Assembly: GCA_958421035.1 (NCBI GenBank)
Contig: CATZKS010000079.1
Coordinates: forward strand, 1-9,086
DNA from: an uncultured Collinsella sp.
GTDB taxonomy: Bacteria; Actinomycetota; Coriobacteriia; Coriobacteriales; Coriobacteriaceae
Direction: 5' to 3'
DNA: 9,086 nt
In this document: positions 1-6,492 of the stretch, one piece after another
Layout of the letters: each line of letters begins with the position of its first letter
Position numbering within the stretch: the stretch's first letter is position 1
Translations under genes and position numbers: made by a program
Notes under the pieces: model-generated
Databases searched by the model: none
What the model saw: the letters and a program-made list of their open reading frames with translations, nothing else
Told to the model about the DNA's origin: nothing

Positions 1-758
1 CCCGCGGTGGCCTTGGTTACGCTTGTAGCGCCGATGCCGGTGATACGGGCAATTTGCTTGACCGTGAGATGTGCCCGCCTAAGCCTCAGCAGACACGCAT
101 CACGATCGGGGCGTGGCAGGGCCTTGAGCAGCGCAGGATCTATGCTCGGAAGGACTTCGCGCGCAACGGAAAGAGCATCCTCATCGAGGATCCGTCGGCG
201 TGGAAGAATCTCAACTGACCAGATCCGCCCGGCAACTTCCTTAAGATGCTCACAATAGCGACGAGACCCCCCGACAATATCGAGCATAGGGGCCACGTCA
301 CAGATGTCAAAGGGATCGTAGCCCAGCTGGTATGCCCTAAAGCTTGACCAGCGGTATGCTTCGAGAGAGTCGATCGCACCTTTCACAGGATTGAGATGGA
401 TATAATCGAGTAGCTGCACCGCCTGTGTGTCCGACTCAACCGCAACACGCGAATAGCGATTGTCAAACAGATGGCCCGTTCTTCCCGTTTTCCCATTGAA
501 ATACTTAGCATACGCCGTCAGTGCGCACTGCATTGCCTTTGAAAGGTTGTCATATGGGTCATCAACCATCAAATGGAAGTGGTTGTCCATAAGGCACCAA
601 GCCAACACTGCCACTTTATGGCGTGCAAACCTGTCCGAGATGTCCGATAAGAAACGATATCGGTCAGAGTCATCTTCAAAAATAAGCTGTTTGGAGTTGC
701 CACGGTCAAAGACGTGGTAATAGCCGGTGAGCGAAACGGCGCGGGCGCATCGGGGCAT
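1..758 (-). CDS. REP-associated tyrosine transposase (RAYT, Y1/HUH family), 3' end outside window
   Basis: This gene starts at ATG 758-756 and stays open to the window edge (252 codons, no stop), so its C-terminus is missing. The start follows a strong AAAGGAGAGA Shine-Dalgarno. Visible motifs are those of the Y1_Tnp/IS200-like family: an N-terminal GYYHVFDRGN (residues 12-21), the metal-binding HUH pair H60-F-H62 in CLMDNHFHLMV, GHLFDNRYS (95-103), and the probable catalytic tyrosine Y119 in LDYIHLNPVKG. The last visible part (about 230-252, LTVKQIARITGIGATSVTK) reads as a helix-turn-helix, a common C-terminal addition in RAYTs. Such enzymes nick single-stranded DNA at hairpin repeats (REPs) and are often single-copy and domesticated. 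All core residues are present, so the visible part is probably functional. It is divergent from adhE. Confidence in the family is high; whether it moves DNA here is unknown. Confidence 0.9.
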   Translation of the reverse strand, partial: MPRCARAVSLTGYYHVFDRGNSKQLIFEDDSDRYRFLSDISDRFARHKVAVLAWCLMDNHFHLMVDDPYDNLSKAMQCALTAYAKYFNGKTGRTGHLFDNRYSRVAVESDTQAVQLLDYIHLNPVKGAIDSLEAYRWSSFRAYQLGYDPFDICDVAPMLDIVGGSRRYCEHLKEVAGRIWSVEILPRRRILDEDALSVAREVLPSIDPALLKALPRPDRDACLLRLRRAHLTVKQIARITGIGATSVTKATA

Positions 759-760
759 AA

Positions 761-804
761 TCTCTCCTTTCAAAAACTGAACAGGCAACACCTAAAAGGA
801 GAGA
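761..804 (-). promoter_or_regulatory. Hairpin that pairs with the transposase Shine-Dalgarno
   Basis: On the minus strand, UCUCUCCUUU (positions 804-795) is the exact complement of AAAGGAGAGA (770-761), the Shine-Dalgarno of the transposase whose ATG begins at 758. The 10-bp stem is perfect with a 24-nt loop, and would hide the ribosome site if transcription starts upstream of 804. IS200 tnpA mRNA is known to fold a 5' UTR stem that occludes its ribosome site, so the same logic here is plausible. Pairing is seen directly; function is inferred. Confidence 0.6.
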
Positions 805-834
805 AGGAACGCGAAATGCTGAGCCTGTGATCTA

Positions 835-840
835 TTTATA
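835..840 (-). promoter_or_regulatory. Possible -10 element for the transposase gene
   Basis: The minus strand reads TATAAA here, in an AT-rich patch. A start about 7 nt downstream would give a leader of about 70 nt that contains the whole Shine-Dalgarno hairpin. No convincing -35 hexamer lies at 16-18 bp, so this is a weak call. Confidence 0.25.
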
Positions 841-841
841 T

Positions 842-955
842 CCAATGAGCGGCAAAAAAGGCCCAGAACGGCAAAATGGCAAAACGATGTCTGTCCCAAA
901 TGAGTATAAGCACTCATGTAAGCCTGTCCCCAATGAGCGGGGCGGTGGAGCAGGC
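842..955. repeat. Cluster of AATGAG repeats and small hairpins next to the transposase (REP-like or element end)
   Basis: CTGTCCCAAATGAG (891-904) and CTGTCCCCAATGAG (924-937) are direct repeats matching at 13 of 14 positions. CCAATGAGCGG (842-852) recurs exactly at 930-940. The first direct repeat runs into a perfect hairpin, ATGAGT (900-905), 6-nt loop, ACTCAT (912-917). The second has CCCC (928-931) facing GGGG (939-942) inside an outer GCCTG/CAGGC pair (922-926 with 951-955). RAYT genes are typically flanked by short repeated palindromes that they recognise, and TGTCCC-type ends are often seen near Y1 transposases (from memory). This is probably such a substrate or the element boundary. 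No protein-coding gene is evident here. Confidence 0.5.
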
Positions 956-965
956 AAGTAGTTTT

Positions 966-1001
966 AGTTAAAACGTTTCAGTTTATTGAAGCGTTTTAGT
1001 T
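966..1001. promoter_or_regulatory. Mirrored pair of CG-centred operator-like sites upstream of adhE
   Basis: TAAAACGTTTCA (969-980) and TGAAGCGTTTTA (987-998) are inverted copies of one another with one mismatched position. They form an 11-bp-arm inverted repeat (970-980 with 987-997) around a 6-nt centre. Each half is itself close to a palindrome around CG, like LacI/GalR-family operators and, less closely, catabolite cre sites. The CG centres are 18 bp apart, just under two helical turns. A direct repeat GTTTTAGTT (961-969 and 993-1001) overlaps the block. The sites lie about 50 bp upstream of the proposed adhE -10. Binding of a regulator is inferred; which one cannot be told. Confidence 0.45.
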
Positions 1002-1041
1002 TGTCTTTTACGGGAATCTGACCGTTCACCGATTTATTTCT

Positions 1042-1050
1042 TGCTATCAT
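1042..1050 (+). promoter_or_regulatory. Extended -10 promoter candidate for adhE
   Basis: TGCTATCAT carries an extended -10 TG followed by TATCAT (1045-1050, five of six matches to TATAAT). No good -35 stands at 17 bp: CTGACC (1018-1023) is too far and TTCACC (1025-1030) too near. An extended -10 can partly replace a -35. Predicted start is near 1057, giving a leader of about 34 nt. Confidence 0.4.
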
Positions 1051-1067
1051 GCATCTTGTAGGGTAAA

Positions 1068-1085
1068 TCTCCGATCGCAAGGAGA
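1068..1085 (+). promoter_or_regulatory. Short stem over the adhE Shine-Dalgarno
   Basis: TCTCC (1068-1072) can pair with GGAGA (1081-1085), part of the AAGGAGA ribosome site that lies 5-6 nt before the adhE ATG. The stem is only 5 bp with an 8-nt loop, so it is weak and may be coincidence. The strong AAGGAG itself supports the start at 1091. Confidence 0.3.
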
Positions 1086-1090
1086 CACAA

Positions 1091-3739
1091 ATGGTGAAAA
1101 AGTCACCGGAAAACACTACTCCCGCAATTGTGGACAACGTAGAGGCGCTTGAGGCTAAGCTCGCTCAGATGCGAGAGGCCCAGGCACTTTTTGCTACGTA
1201 CACGCAGGAGCAGGTCGACAAGATCTTCTATGAGGCCGCCATGGCCGCCAACAAGGCTCGTATCCCGTTGGCGAAGATGGCCATCGAGGAGACCGGCCGC
1301 GGCGTTCTTGAGGACAAGGTCATCAAGAACCACTACGCCGCAGAGTACATCTACAACGCTTACAAGAACACCAAGACCTGTGGTGTCCTGGAGCGCGACG
1401 AGGCTTACGGCATCACCAAGATCGCCGAGCCCATCGGCATCGTGGGCGCCGTCATCCCGACGACCAACCCCACCTCCACCGCGATCTTCAAGACGCTGAT
1501 CAGCCTGAAGACCCGCAACGCCATCATCATCTCCCCGCACCCGGCTGCCGCCAAGTGCACCATCGCCGCCGCCAAGCTCGTGCTTGACGCCGCCGTCAAG
1601 GCCGGCGCCCCCGAGGGCATCATCGGCTGGGTCGATGTCCCCTCCATCGAGCTGACCAACATGGTCATGCGCGACGTCGACATCATCCTCGCCACCGGTG
1701 GCCCGGGCATGGTCAAGGCCGCCTACTCCTCGGGCAAGCCCGCCCTGGGCGTTGGCGCCGGTAACACCCCGGTCGTCATCGACGACACCGCTGACGTGCT
1801 GCTCGCCGTCAACTCCATCATCCACTCCAAGACCTTCGACAACGGCATGATCTGCGCTTCCGAGCAGTCCGTGACCGTCATCGACACCATCTATGACCAG
1901 GTTAAGGCCGAGTTCCAGAAGCGCGGCTGCTACTTCGTCAAGCAGGGTGCCGAGATGGAGGCCCTGCGTGCCGCCATGTTCAAGAACGGTGCCCTCGATC
2001 ACCGCATCCCCGGCATGGCTGCCGCCAAGATCGCCGAGCTCGCCGGCATCGAGGTTCCTGCCAAGACCAAGATCCTGATCGCCGAGGTCACCTCCACCGA
2101 CCCCGCCAAGGAGGAGTTCTCCCACGAGAAGCTCTCCCCGGTCCTGGCCATGTATCACGCCAAGGACTTCCAGGAGGCCGTCGACAAGGCCGAGCACCTG
2201 GTGCTCGCCGGTGGCCCGGGCCACACCGCCTCTCTGTACGTGCACCCTGCCCAGGCCGAGAAGATCAGCCTGTTCGAGCACGTCATGAAGGCCTGCCGTA
2301 TCGTCATCAACACCCCGTCCTCGCACGGCGGCATCGGTGACCTGTACAACTTTGGCATGAAGCCGTCTCTGACCCTGGGCTGCGGCTCCTGGGGCGGCAA
2401 CTCCGTCTCCGAGAACGTTGGGGTGAAGCACTTGATCAACGTTAAGACTGTGGCCGAGCGCCGTGAGAACATGCTGTGGTTCCGCGCTCCCGAGAAGGTC
2501 TACTTCAAGAAGGGTTCCACGCCCGTCGCCCTCGACGAGCTTGGCAACGTCATGGGCAAGAAGCGCGCCTTCATCGTCACCGACCAGTTCCTCTTCAAGA
2601 ATGGCAACACCCGCGCCATCGAGGCCAAGCTCGACGAGATGGGCATCGCCCACGACTGCTTCTACGACGTCGAGCCCGATCCGTCGCTGCAGTGCGCACG
2701 TCGCGGCGCCAAGCAGATGGCTCTCTTTGAGCCGGACGTCATCATCGCCGTCGGCGGTGGCTCCGCTATGGACGCCGGCAAGATCATGTGGATGATGTAC
2801 GAGCACCCCGAGTGCAAGTTTGAGGACATGGCCATGGACTTCATGGACATCCGCAAGCGTATCTTCACCTTCCCCGAGATGGGTAAGAAGGCCTACTTCG
2901 TCGCCGTCCCGACCTCTTCGGGCACCGGTTCCGAGTGCACGCCGTTCGCCATCATCACCGACAAGGAGACCGGCATCAAGTGGCCGCTCGCCGACTACGC
3001 GCTGCTCCCCAACATGGCTATCGTCGACGCCGACAACTGCATGACCGCCCCGCGCGGCCTGACCGCTGCCTCCGGCATCGACGTCATGACCCACGCCATC
3101 GAGTCCTACGTCTCCATCATGGCTTCCGACTACACCAAGGGCCTCTCCGAGCGCGCTGCTAAGCTCGTCTTCGAGAACCTGCCCTCCAGCTTCACGAACG
3201 GCGCCAAGGACCCGCATGCCCGCGAGGAGATGCACAACGCCTCCTGCATGGCCGGTATGGCCTTCGCCAACGCCTTCCTGGGCCTCAACCACTCCATGGC
3301 CCACAAGCTCGGCGCTTTCCATCACCTGCCTCACGGCCTCGCAAACGCCGTCATCCTGACCCGCGTCATGCGCTACAACGCCGCCGAGGCTCCCGTCAAG
3401 ATGGGTACCTTCTCCCAGTATCCTTACCCCAACGCGCTGCACAACTACGCCGAGATGGCCAAGTACTGCGGCATCGAGGGCAAGGACGACAAGGAGGTCT
3501 TCGAGAACTTCATCACGAAGCTCGAGGAGCTCAAGGACTTCATCGGCGTCAAGAAGACCATCGCCGACTACGGTGTTGACGAGCAGTACTTCCTCGACAC
3601 CCTCGACGAGATGACCGAGCAGGCATTCAACGACCAGTGCACCGGCGCTAACCCGCGCTACCCGCTCATGAGCGAGATCAAGGAGCTCTACCTGGACGCC
3701 TACTACGGCCGCGAGCCCCAGGACTACGCCGTCTGCTAG
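1091..3739 (+). CDS. adhE: Bifunctional acetaldehyde-CoA/alcohol dehydrogenase
   Basis: The protein (882 aa; E. coli AdhE is 891) reduces acetyl-CoA to acetaldehyde and then to ethanol, using two NADH and regenerating NAD+ in fermentation; AdhE enzymes form cytoplasmic spirosome filaments. The N-terminal CoA-acylating aldehyde dehydrogenase domain (about 15-450) shows the NPTSTAIFKTLISLKTRN signature, ATGGPGMVKAAYSSGKPA near residue 200, and the catalytic cysteine C255 in GMICASEQ. A linker (about 450-480) leads to an iron-dependent alcohol dehydrogenase domain, with the NAD-binding GGGS (555-558), PTSSGTGSE, and iron ligands D664, H668, H734 and H748, matching E. coli D653, H657, H723, H737 at a constant offset. 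The start has AAGGAG six bases upstream. Codon choice is strongly biased to AAG, ATC, GTC and CTC/CTG, suggesting high expression. All key residues are intact. Confidence 0.98.
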   Translation: MVKKSPENTTPAIVDNVEALEAKLAQMREAQALFATYTQEQVDKIFYEAAMAANKARIPLAKMAIEETGRGVLEDKVIKNHYAAEYIYNAYKNTKTCGVLERDEAYGITKIAEPIGIVGAVIPTTNPTSTAIFKTLISLKTRNAIIISPHPAAAKCTIAAAKLVLDAAVKAGAPEGIIGWVDVPSIELTNMVMRDVDIILATGGPGMVKAAYSSGKPALGVGAGNTPVVIDDTADVLLAVNSIIHSKTFDNGMICASEQSVTVIDTIYDQVKAEFQKRGCYFVKQGAEMEALRAAMFKNGALDHRIPGMAAAKIAELAGIEVPAKTKILIAEVTSTDPAKEEFSHEKLSPVLAMYHAKDFQEAVDKAEHLVLAGGPGHTASLYVHPAQAEKISLFEHVMKACRIVINTPSSHGGIGDLYNFGMKPSLTLGCGSWGGNSVSENVGVKHLINVKTVAERRENMLWFRAPEKVYFKKGSTPVALDELGNVMGKKRAFIVTDQFLFKNGNTRAIEAKLDEMGIAHDCFYDVEPDPSLQCARRGAKQMALFEPDVIIAVGGGSAMDAGKIMWMMYEHPECKFEDMAMDFMDIRKRIFTFPEMGKKAYFVAVPTSSGTGSECTPFAIITDKETGIKWPLADYALLPNMAIVDADNCMTAPRGLTAASGIDVMTHAIESYVSIMASDYTKGLSERAAKLVFENLPSSFTNGAKDPHAREEMHNASCMAGMAFANAFLGLNHSMAHKLGAFHHLPHGLANAVILTRVMRYNAAEAPVKMGTFSQYPYPNALHNYAEMAKYCGIEGKDDKEVFENFITKLEELKDFIGVKKTIADYGVDEQYFLDTLDEMTEQAFNDQCTGANPRYPLMSEIKELYLDAYYGREPQDYAVC

Positions 3740-3756
3740 TTTTAGCACGGTTTTTA

Positions 3757-3795
3757 ACGGCGGGGGTGCACGGGTGTTTCACACACCCCCGCCGT
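3757..3795 (+). terminator. GC-rich hairpin after adhE, without a clear T-tract
   Basis: ACGGCGGGGGTG (3757-3768) and CACCCCCGCCGT (3784-3795) form a perfect 12-bp stem with a 15-nt loop, beginning 18 bases after the adhE stop. The bases after it (CGCTTCTATCG) are not a T-run, so it may terminate only partly, or protect the adhE mRNA 3' end while allowing some readthrough into the kinase gene 33 bases further on. Confidence 0.55.
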
Positions 3796-3827
3796 CGCTT
3801 CTATCGCATCGTTGAAAGGATGCAACC

Positions 3828-4592
3828 ATGCTGCTACCCGATTCCAAGACCGAGCTCGTCCGCCGTGGCAACAAGGTCGTTTACGACCTGGGCGACAAGA
3901 TCGTCAAGGTCTTTAACGAGACCAAGCCTGTCTCCGACGTATTCAACGAGGCTTTGAATCTTGCCCGCATCAATGAGTGCGGCATCCGCAGCCCCAAGGC
4001 GCTCGAGGTTTCCCAGCTCGAGAACGCCAACGGCTGGGCGCTCGTGACCGAGAAGGTTCCGGGCACCACCCTTGCCGAGAAGATGACTGCCGAGCCCCAG
4101 CGCTTTGGTGAGTACCTCGAGATGTTCGTCGACCTCCAGATCGAGATCCACGGCTACACCTCCCCGCTGCTCAACCGTCAGCGCGACAAGTTCGCCCGCA
4201 TGATCGACAGCCTTGATCAGCTCAATGCCACCACGCGCTACAACCTTCAGGAGCGTCTGGACGGCATGACTAAGGAGTTCAAGGTCTGCCACGGCGACTT
4301 CAACCCCTCCAACGTCATCGTCGGCGACGACGGCCAGCTCTATGTGTGCGACTGGGCACACGCTACCCAGGGCTCCCCTGCTGCCGACGTTGCCACCACC
4401 TACCTGCTCTTTGCCCTCAACAGCAAGGACCAGGCCGAGGCCTACCTGGAGCTCTACTGCGACCGCGCCGACATGCCCATGCAGGTCGTGCGTCAGTGGA
4501 CGAGCATCGTCGCCGCTTCCGAGCTCGCTCGTAAGCGCAACGTGAACGATGAGTTCCTTAAGAACTGGATCGACGTCGTCGATTATCAGTAA
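3828..4592 (+). CDS. APH/choline-kinase-fold small-molecule phosphotransferase of unknown substrate
   Basis: The 254-residue cytoplasmic protein has the aminoglycoside phosphotransferase/choline kinase fold. K27 in KIVKVF fits the ATP-binding lysine of the N-lobe. CHGDFNPSNVIV (154-165) holds the catalytic base D157 and the metal-binding N162. CDWAHATQGSPAADVA has D175 in the place of the DFG aspartate. The overall pattern (RGNKVVYDLGDKIVKVFN near the start, DWAHATQGSPAADVATTYLL later) recalls the TIGR02172-type putative kinases, a judgement from memory. Members of this fold phosphorylate choline, thiamine, sugars, amino acids or antibiotics, and nothing here picks the substrate; calling it a resistance gene would be unsupported. 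The start has AAAGGA seven bases before ATG. It lies 88 bp after adhE on the same strand and may share its transcript by readthrough past the hairpin. No signal peptide is seen. Confidence 0.85.
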   Translation: MLLPDSKTELVRRGNKVVYDLGDKIVKVFNETKPVSDVFNEALNLARINECGIRSPKALEVSQLENANGWALVTEKVPGTTLAEKMTAEPQRFGEYLEMFVDLQIEIHGYTSPLLNRQRDKFARMIDSLDQLNATTRYNLQERLDGMTKEFKVCHGDFNPSNVIVGDDGQLYVCDWAHATQGSPAADVATTYLLFALNSKDQAEAYLELYCDRADMPMQVVRQWTSIVAASELARKRNVNDEFLKNWIDVVDYQ

Positions 4593-4627
4593 TATCTGAG
4601 CGATTTATTTCGCATCGGAGGCACAAG

Positions 4628-4667
4628 AAAACCCCGCAGCTCATATGGGCTGTGGGGTTTTCCTTTT
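4628..4667 (+). terminator. Intrinsic terminator after the kinase gene (probably bidirectional)
   Basis: AAAACCCCGCAGC (4628-4640) pairs with GCTGTGGGGTTTT (4649-4661) in a 13-bp stem with one G-U pair and an 8-nt loop, followed by CCTTTT. The A-run on one side and T-run on the other make it usable from both strands, but it lies 35 bases after the kinase stop and best serves that gene. Confidence 0.88.
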
Positions 4668-4696
4668 AGCGATTGAGCACGCAGGCAAGGTAAAAT

Positions 4697-4739
4697 GACG
4701 GCCCCGCATCTCCCCTATCTGGAGAAATGCGGGGCCGTC
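4697..4739 (-). terminator. Intrinsic terminator at the end of the proS operon
   Basis: GACGGCCCCGCAT (4697-4709) and ATGCGGGGCCGTC (4727-4739) form a perfect 13-bp stem, continued by CTCC/GGAG (4710-4713 with 4721-4724) across a two-base bulge. Read on the minus strand it is followed by ATTTTA and lies 31 bases after the proS stop. The plus strand has no T-tract after it, so it serves the minus-strand operon. Confidence 0.85.
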
Positions 4740-4770
4740 CCGTATATCGAACTACAAGCGAAATCGTCGA

Positions 4771-6492
4771 TTAACGGCGAGCCGCCTTAACAAGCTCGGC
4801 AACCTTGGCGACGACCTCGTCGATCGCCACGTCCTCGCGCTCGCCCGTGGAACGGTCCTTGAGCTCAACGGTGCCATTCTTAAGGCCGCGCTTGCCCAAA
4901 ACCACCTGATACGGGAAGCCCATGAGGTCGTTATCGGCAAACTTAAAGCCCGGACGCTCATCGCGATCGTCGACGACGACCTCGATACCCTCGGCACACA
5001 GGCCATCAACGATCTGCTCGCAGACGGTAGCGCACTCTTCCTTCTTGGGATCGAGCGGAATCACCGCGACCTCGTACGGGGCAACGGAGACCGGCCAGAC
5101 GATGCCGTGCTCGTCGTTGTGCTGCTCCACGACGGCAGCAAGCGAGCGGGACACACCAACGCCGTAGCAACCCATGATAAGCGGCTTCTCCTTGCCGTCC
5201 TCATCCATAAAGGTGGCACCCATGGCCTCGGAATACTTGGTGCCCAGCTGGAAGACCTGGGAGACCTCGATACCGCGAGCAGCGGAGAGGGGCTTGCCGC
5301 AGTGTGGGCAAGGATCGCCGGCCACGACGGTGACCAGGTCGGCCCACTCGTCGACGGTAAAGTCACGCTCGGGGCAGGCACCGGTAAAGTGATAGTCGAC
5401 CTCGTTGGCGCCGCAGGCCCACTGCTTGGACTCACGCAGGCTCTCGTCGCACACCAGGCGGATGCCCTCGGGCAAGTTAACCGGTCCGATAAAGCCCTTA
5501 TGCAGACCGTAGGTCTGGAGCTCCTCGTCGGTCATCATGCGATAGCCCTTGCCAAAGACATGCTCGGCCTTGCAATCGTTGAGCTCGTGGTCGCCCGGGA
5601 CAATGGCCACGACCGGCTTGCCCTCGGCGTCGATGAGCGCCAGCGACTTTCGCGTGCCGTTCTCGGGGAACCCAAAGAACTTAGCAACAGCCTCGATGGT
5701 GCCCATGCCCGGAGTCTCGACCTTGGTAAGCGTACCGTCGCCAGGACCCTCGGTCACGATGACCTTGGTGCTTGCAGCCTCATCGTCGGCGGCGAAGCCG
5801 CAATCATCGCAGTAGACGAGCGAAGCCTCGCCGGCGTCGGCCAAAGCCATGTACTCGACGGAGGTATCGCCACCGATCTCGCCGGAGTCGGCGACAACGG
5901 GCAGGGCCTTGATGTAGCAGCGCTCACAGATGTTGGCGTAGGCCTGCTTCATCTTGTCGTACTCCTCCTGCAGACTCTCCTGCGTGGCAGAGAAGCTGTA
6001 GGCGTCCTTCATGATGAACTCACGGCCGCGCATCAGGCCAAAGCGGGGACGGAACTCGTCGCGGAACTTATCCTGGATGTGGTACAGGTTGACGGGCAGC
6101 TGTTTGTAGGAGCGCAGCTCGTTGCGCACCAGGGCCGTGACGGTCTCCTCGTGCGTGGGGCCCAGGACGAACTCGCGACCATGACGGTCGTCAAAGCGCA
6201 CAAGCTCCTTGCCATAGGCATCGATACGGCCGGACTCACGCCACAGCTCGGCATCGACCATGATAGGCATCATAAGCTCCTGGGCGCCGGCAGCATCCAT
6301 CTCGTCGCGCACGATGTTCTCGATCTTGCGGATCGAGCGCCATGCGAGCGGCAGATAAGAATACAGACCGGCGGCCTCCTTGCGGATCATGCCGGCACGG
6401 AGCAGCAGGCGGTGGCTGGCGAGCTCAGCGTCCGCCGGATCCTCTTTAAGCGTCGGCGCATAGAGCTTAGACATATACATTGCTCGAGTCAT
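4771..6492 (-). CDS. proS: Prolyl-tRNA synthetase, bacterial type with editing domain
   Basis: This cytoplasmic class II enzyme attaches proline to tRNA-Pro. At 573 aa it matches the bacterial type (E. coli 572). The order is: APTLKEDPADAE (12-23) and motif 1 region (about 35-78); GPTHEE (111-116) and motif 2 KFRDEFRPRFGLMRGREF (142-159); an inserted YbaK-like editing domain (about 225-400) with GDHELNDCK, which removes mischarged Ala-tRNA-Pro in this family; motif 3 GCYGVGVSRS (441-450); and a C-terminal anticodon-binding domain (about 470-573). A CDDC and a CPHC pair around the insertion could bind metal, though this is not certain. ATG at 6492 directly follows the ispG stop (TAAATG) and its ribosome site GAGGAG is inside the last ispG codons, so translation is likely coupled. 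In-frame ATGs at residues 5 and 7 are weaker alternatives. It is the last gene of its operon. Confidence 0.97.
   Translation of the reverse strand: MTRAMYMSKLYAPTLKEDPADAELASHRLLLRAGMIRKEAAGLYSYLPLAWRSIRKIENIVRDEMDAAGAQELMMPIMVDAELWRESGRIDAYGKELVRFDDRHGREFVLGPTHEETVTALVRNELRSYKQLPVNLYHIQDKFRDEFRPRFGLMRGREFIMKDAYSFSATQESLQEEYDKMKQAYANICERCYIKALPVVADSGEIGGDTSVEYMALADAGEASLVYCDDCGFAADDEAASTKVIVTEGPGDGTLTKVETPGMGTIEAVAKFFGFPENGTRKSLALIDAEGKPVVAIVPGDHELNDCKAEHVFGKGYRMMTDEELQTYGLHKGFIGPVNLPEGIRLVCDESLRESKQWACGANEVDYHFTGACPERDFTVDEWADLVTVVAGDPCPHCGKPLSAARGIEVSQVFQLGTKYSEAMGATFMDEDGKEKPLIMGCYGVGVSRSLAAVVEQHNDEHGIVWPVSVAPYEVAVIPLDPKKEECATVCEQIVDGLCAEGIEVVVDDRDERPGFKFADNDLMGFPYQVVLGKRGLKNGTVELKDRSTGEREDVAIDEVVAKVAELVKAARR

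Noticed and set aside
460..720. Plus-strand short open frame in the left region
   Set aside because: It lies wholly antisense to the transposase, whose HUH and tyrosine motifs are intact.
977..990. Rex (NADH-sensing) operator at the TTCA-N6-TGAA palindrome
   Set aside because: Rex sites have TGTGAA first and TTCACA second; here the halves are the other way round and lack the outer TG/CA.
1103..3748. Open frame of 881 codons antisense to adhE
   Set aside because: It mirrors adhE almost end to end, and its product is a low-complexity L/V/G/D/H-rich string typical of the reverse of GC-biased codons; AdhE is unmistakable on the other strand.
3828..4592. Aminoglycoside resistance gene
   Set aside because: Only the general kinase fold is shared; the same HGD and DW motifs occur in many metabolic kinases, and the context is metabolic.
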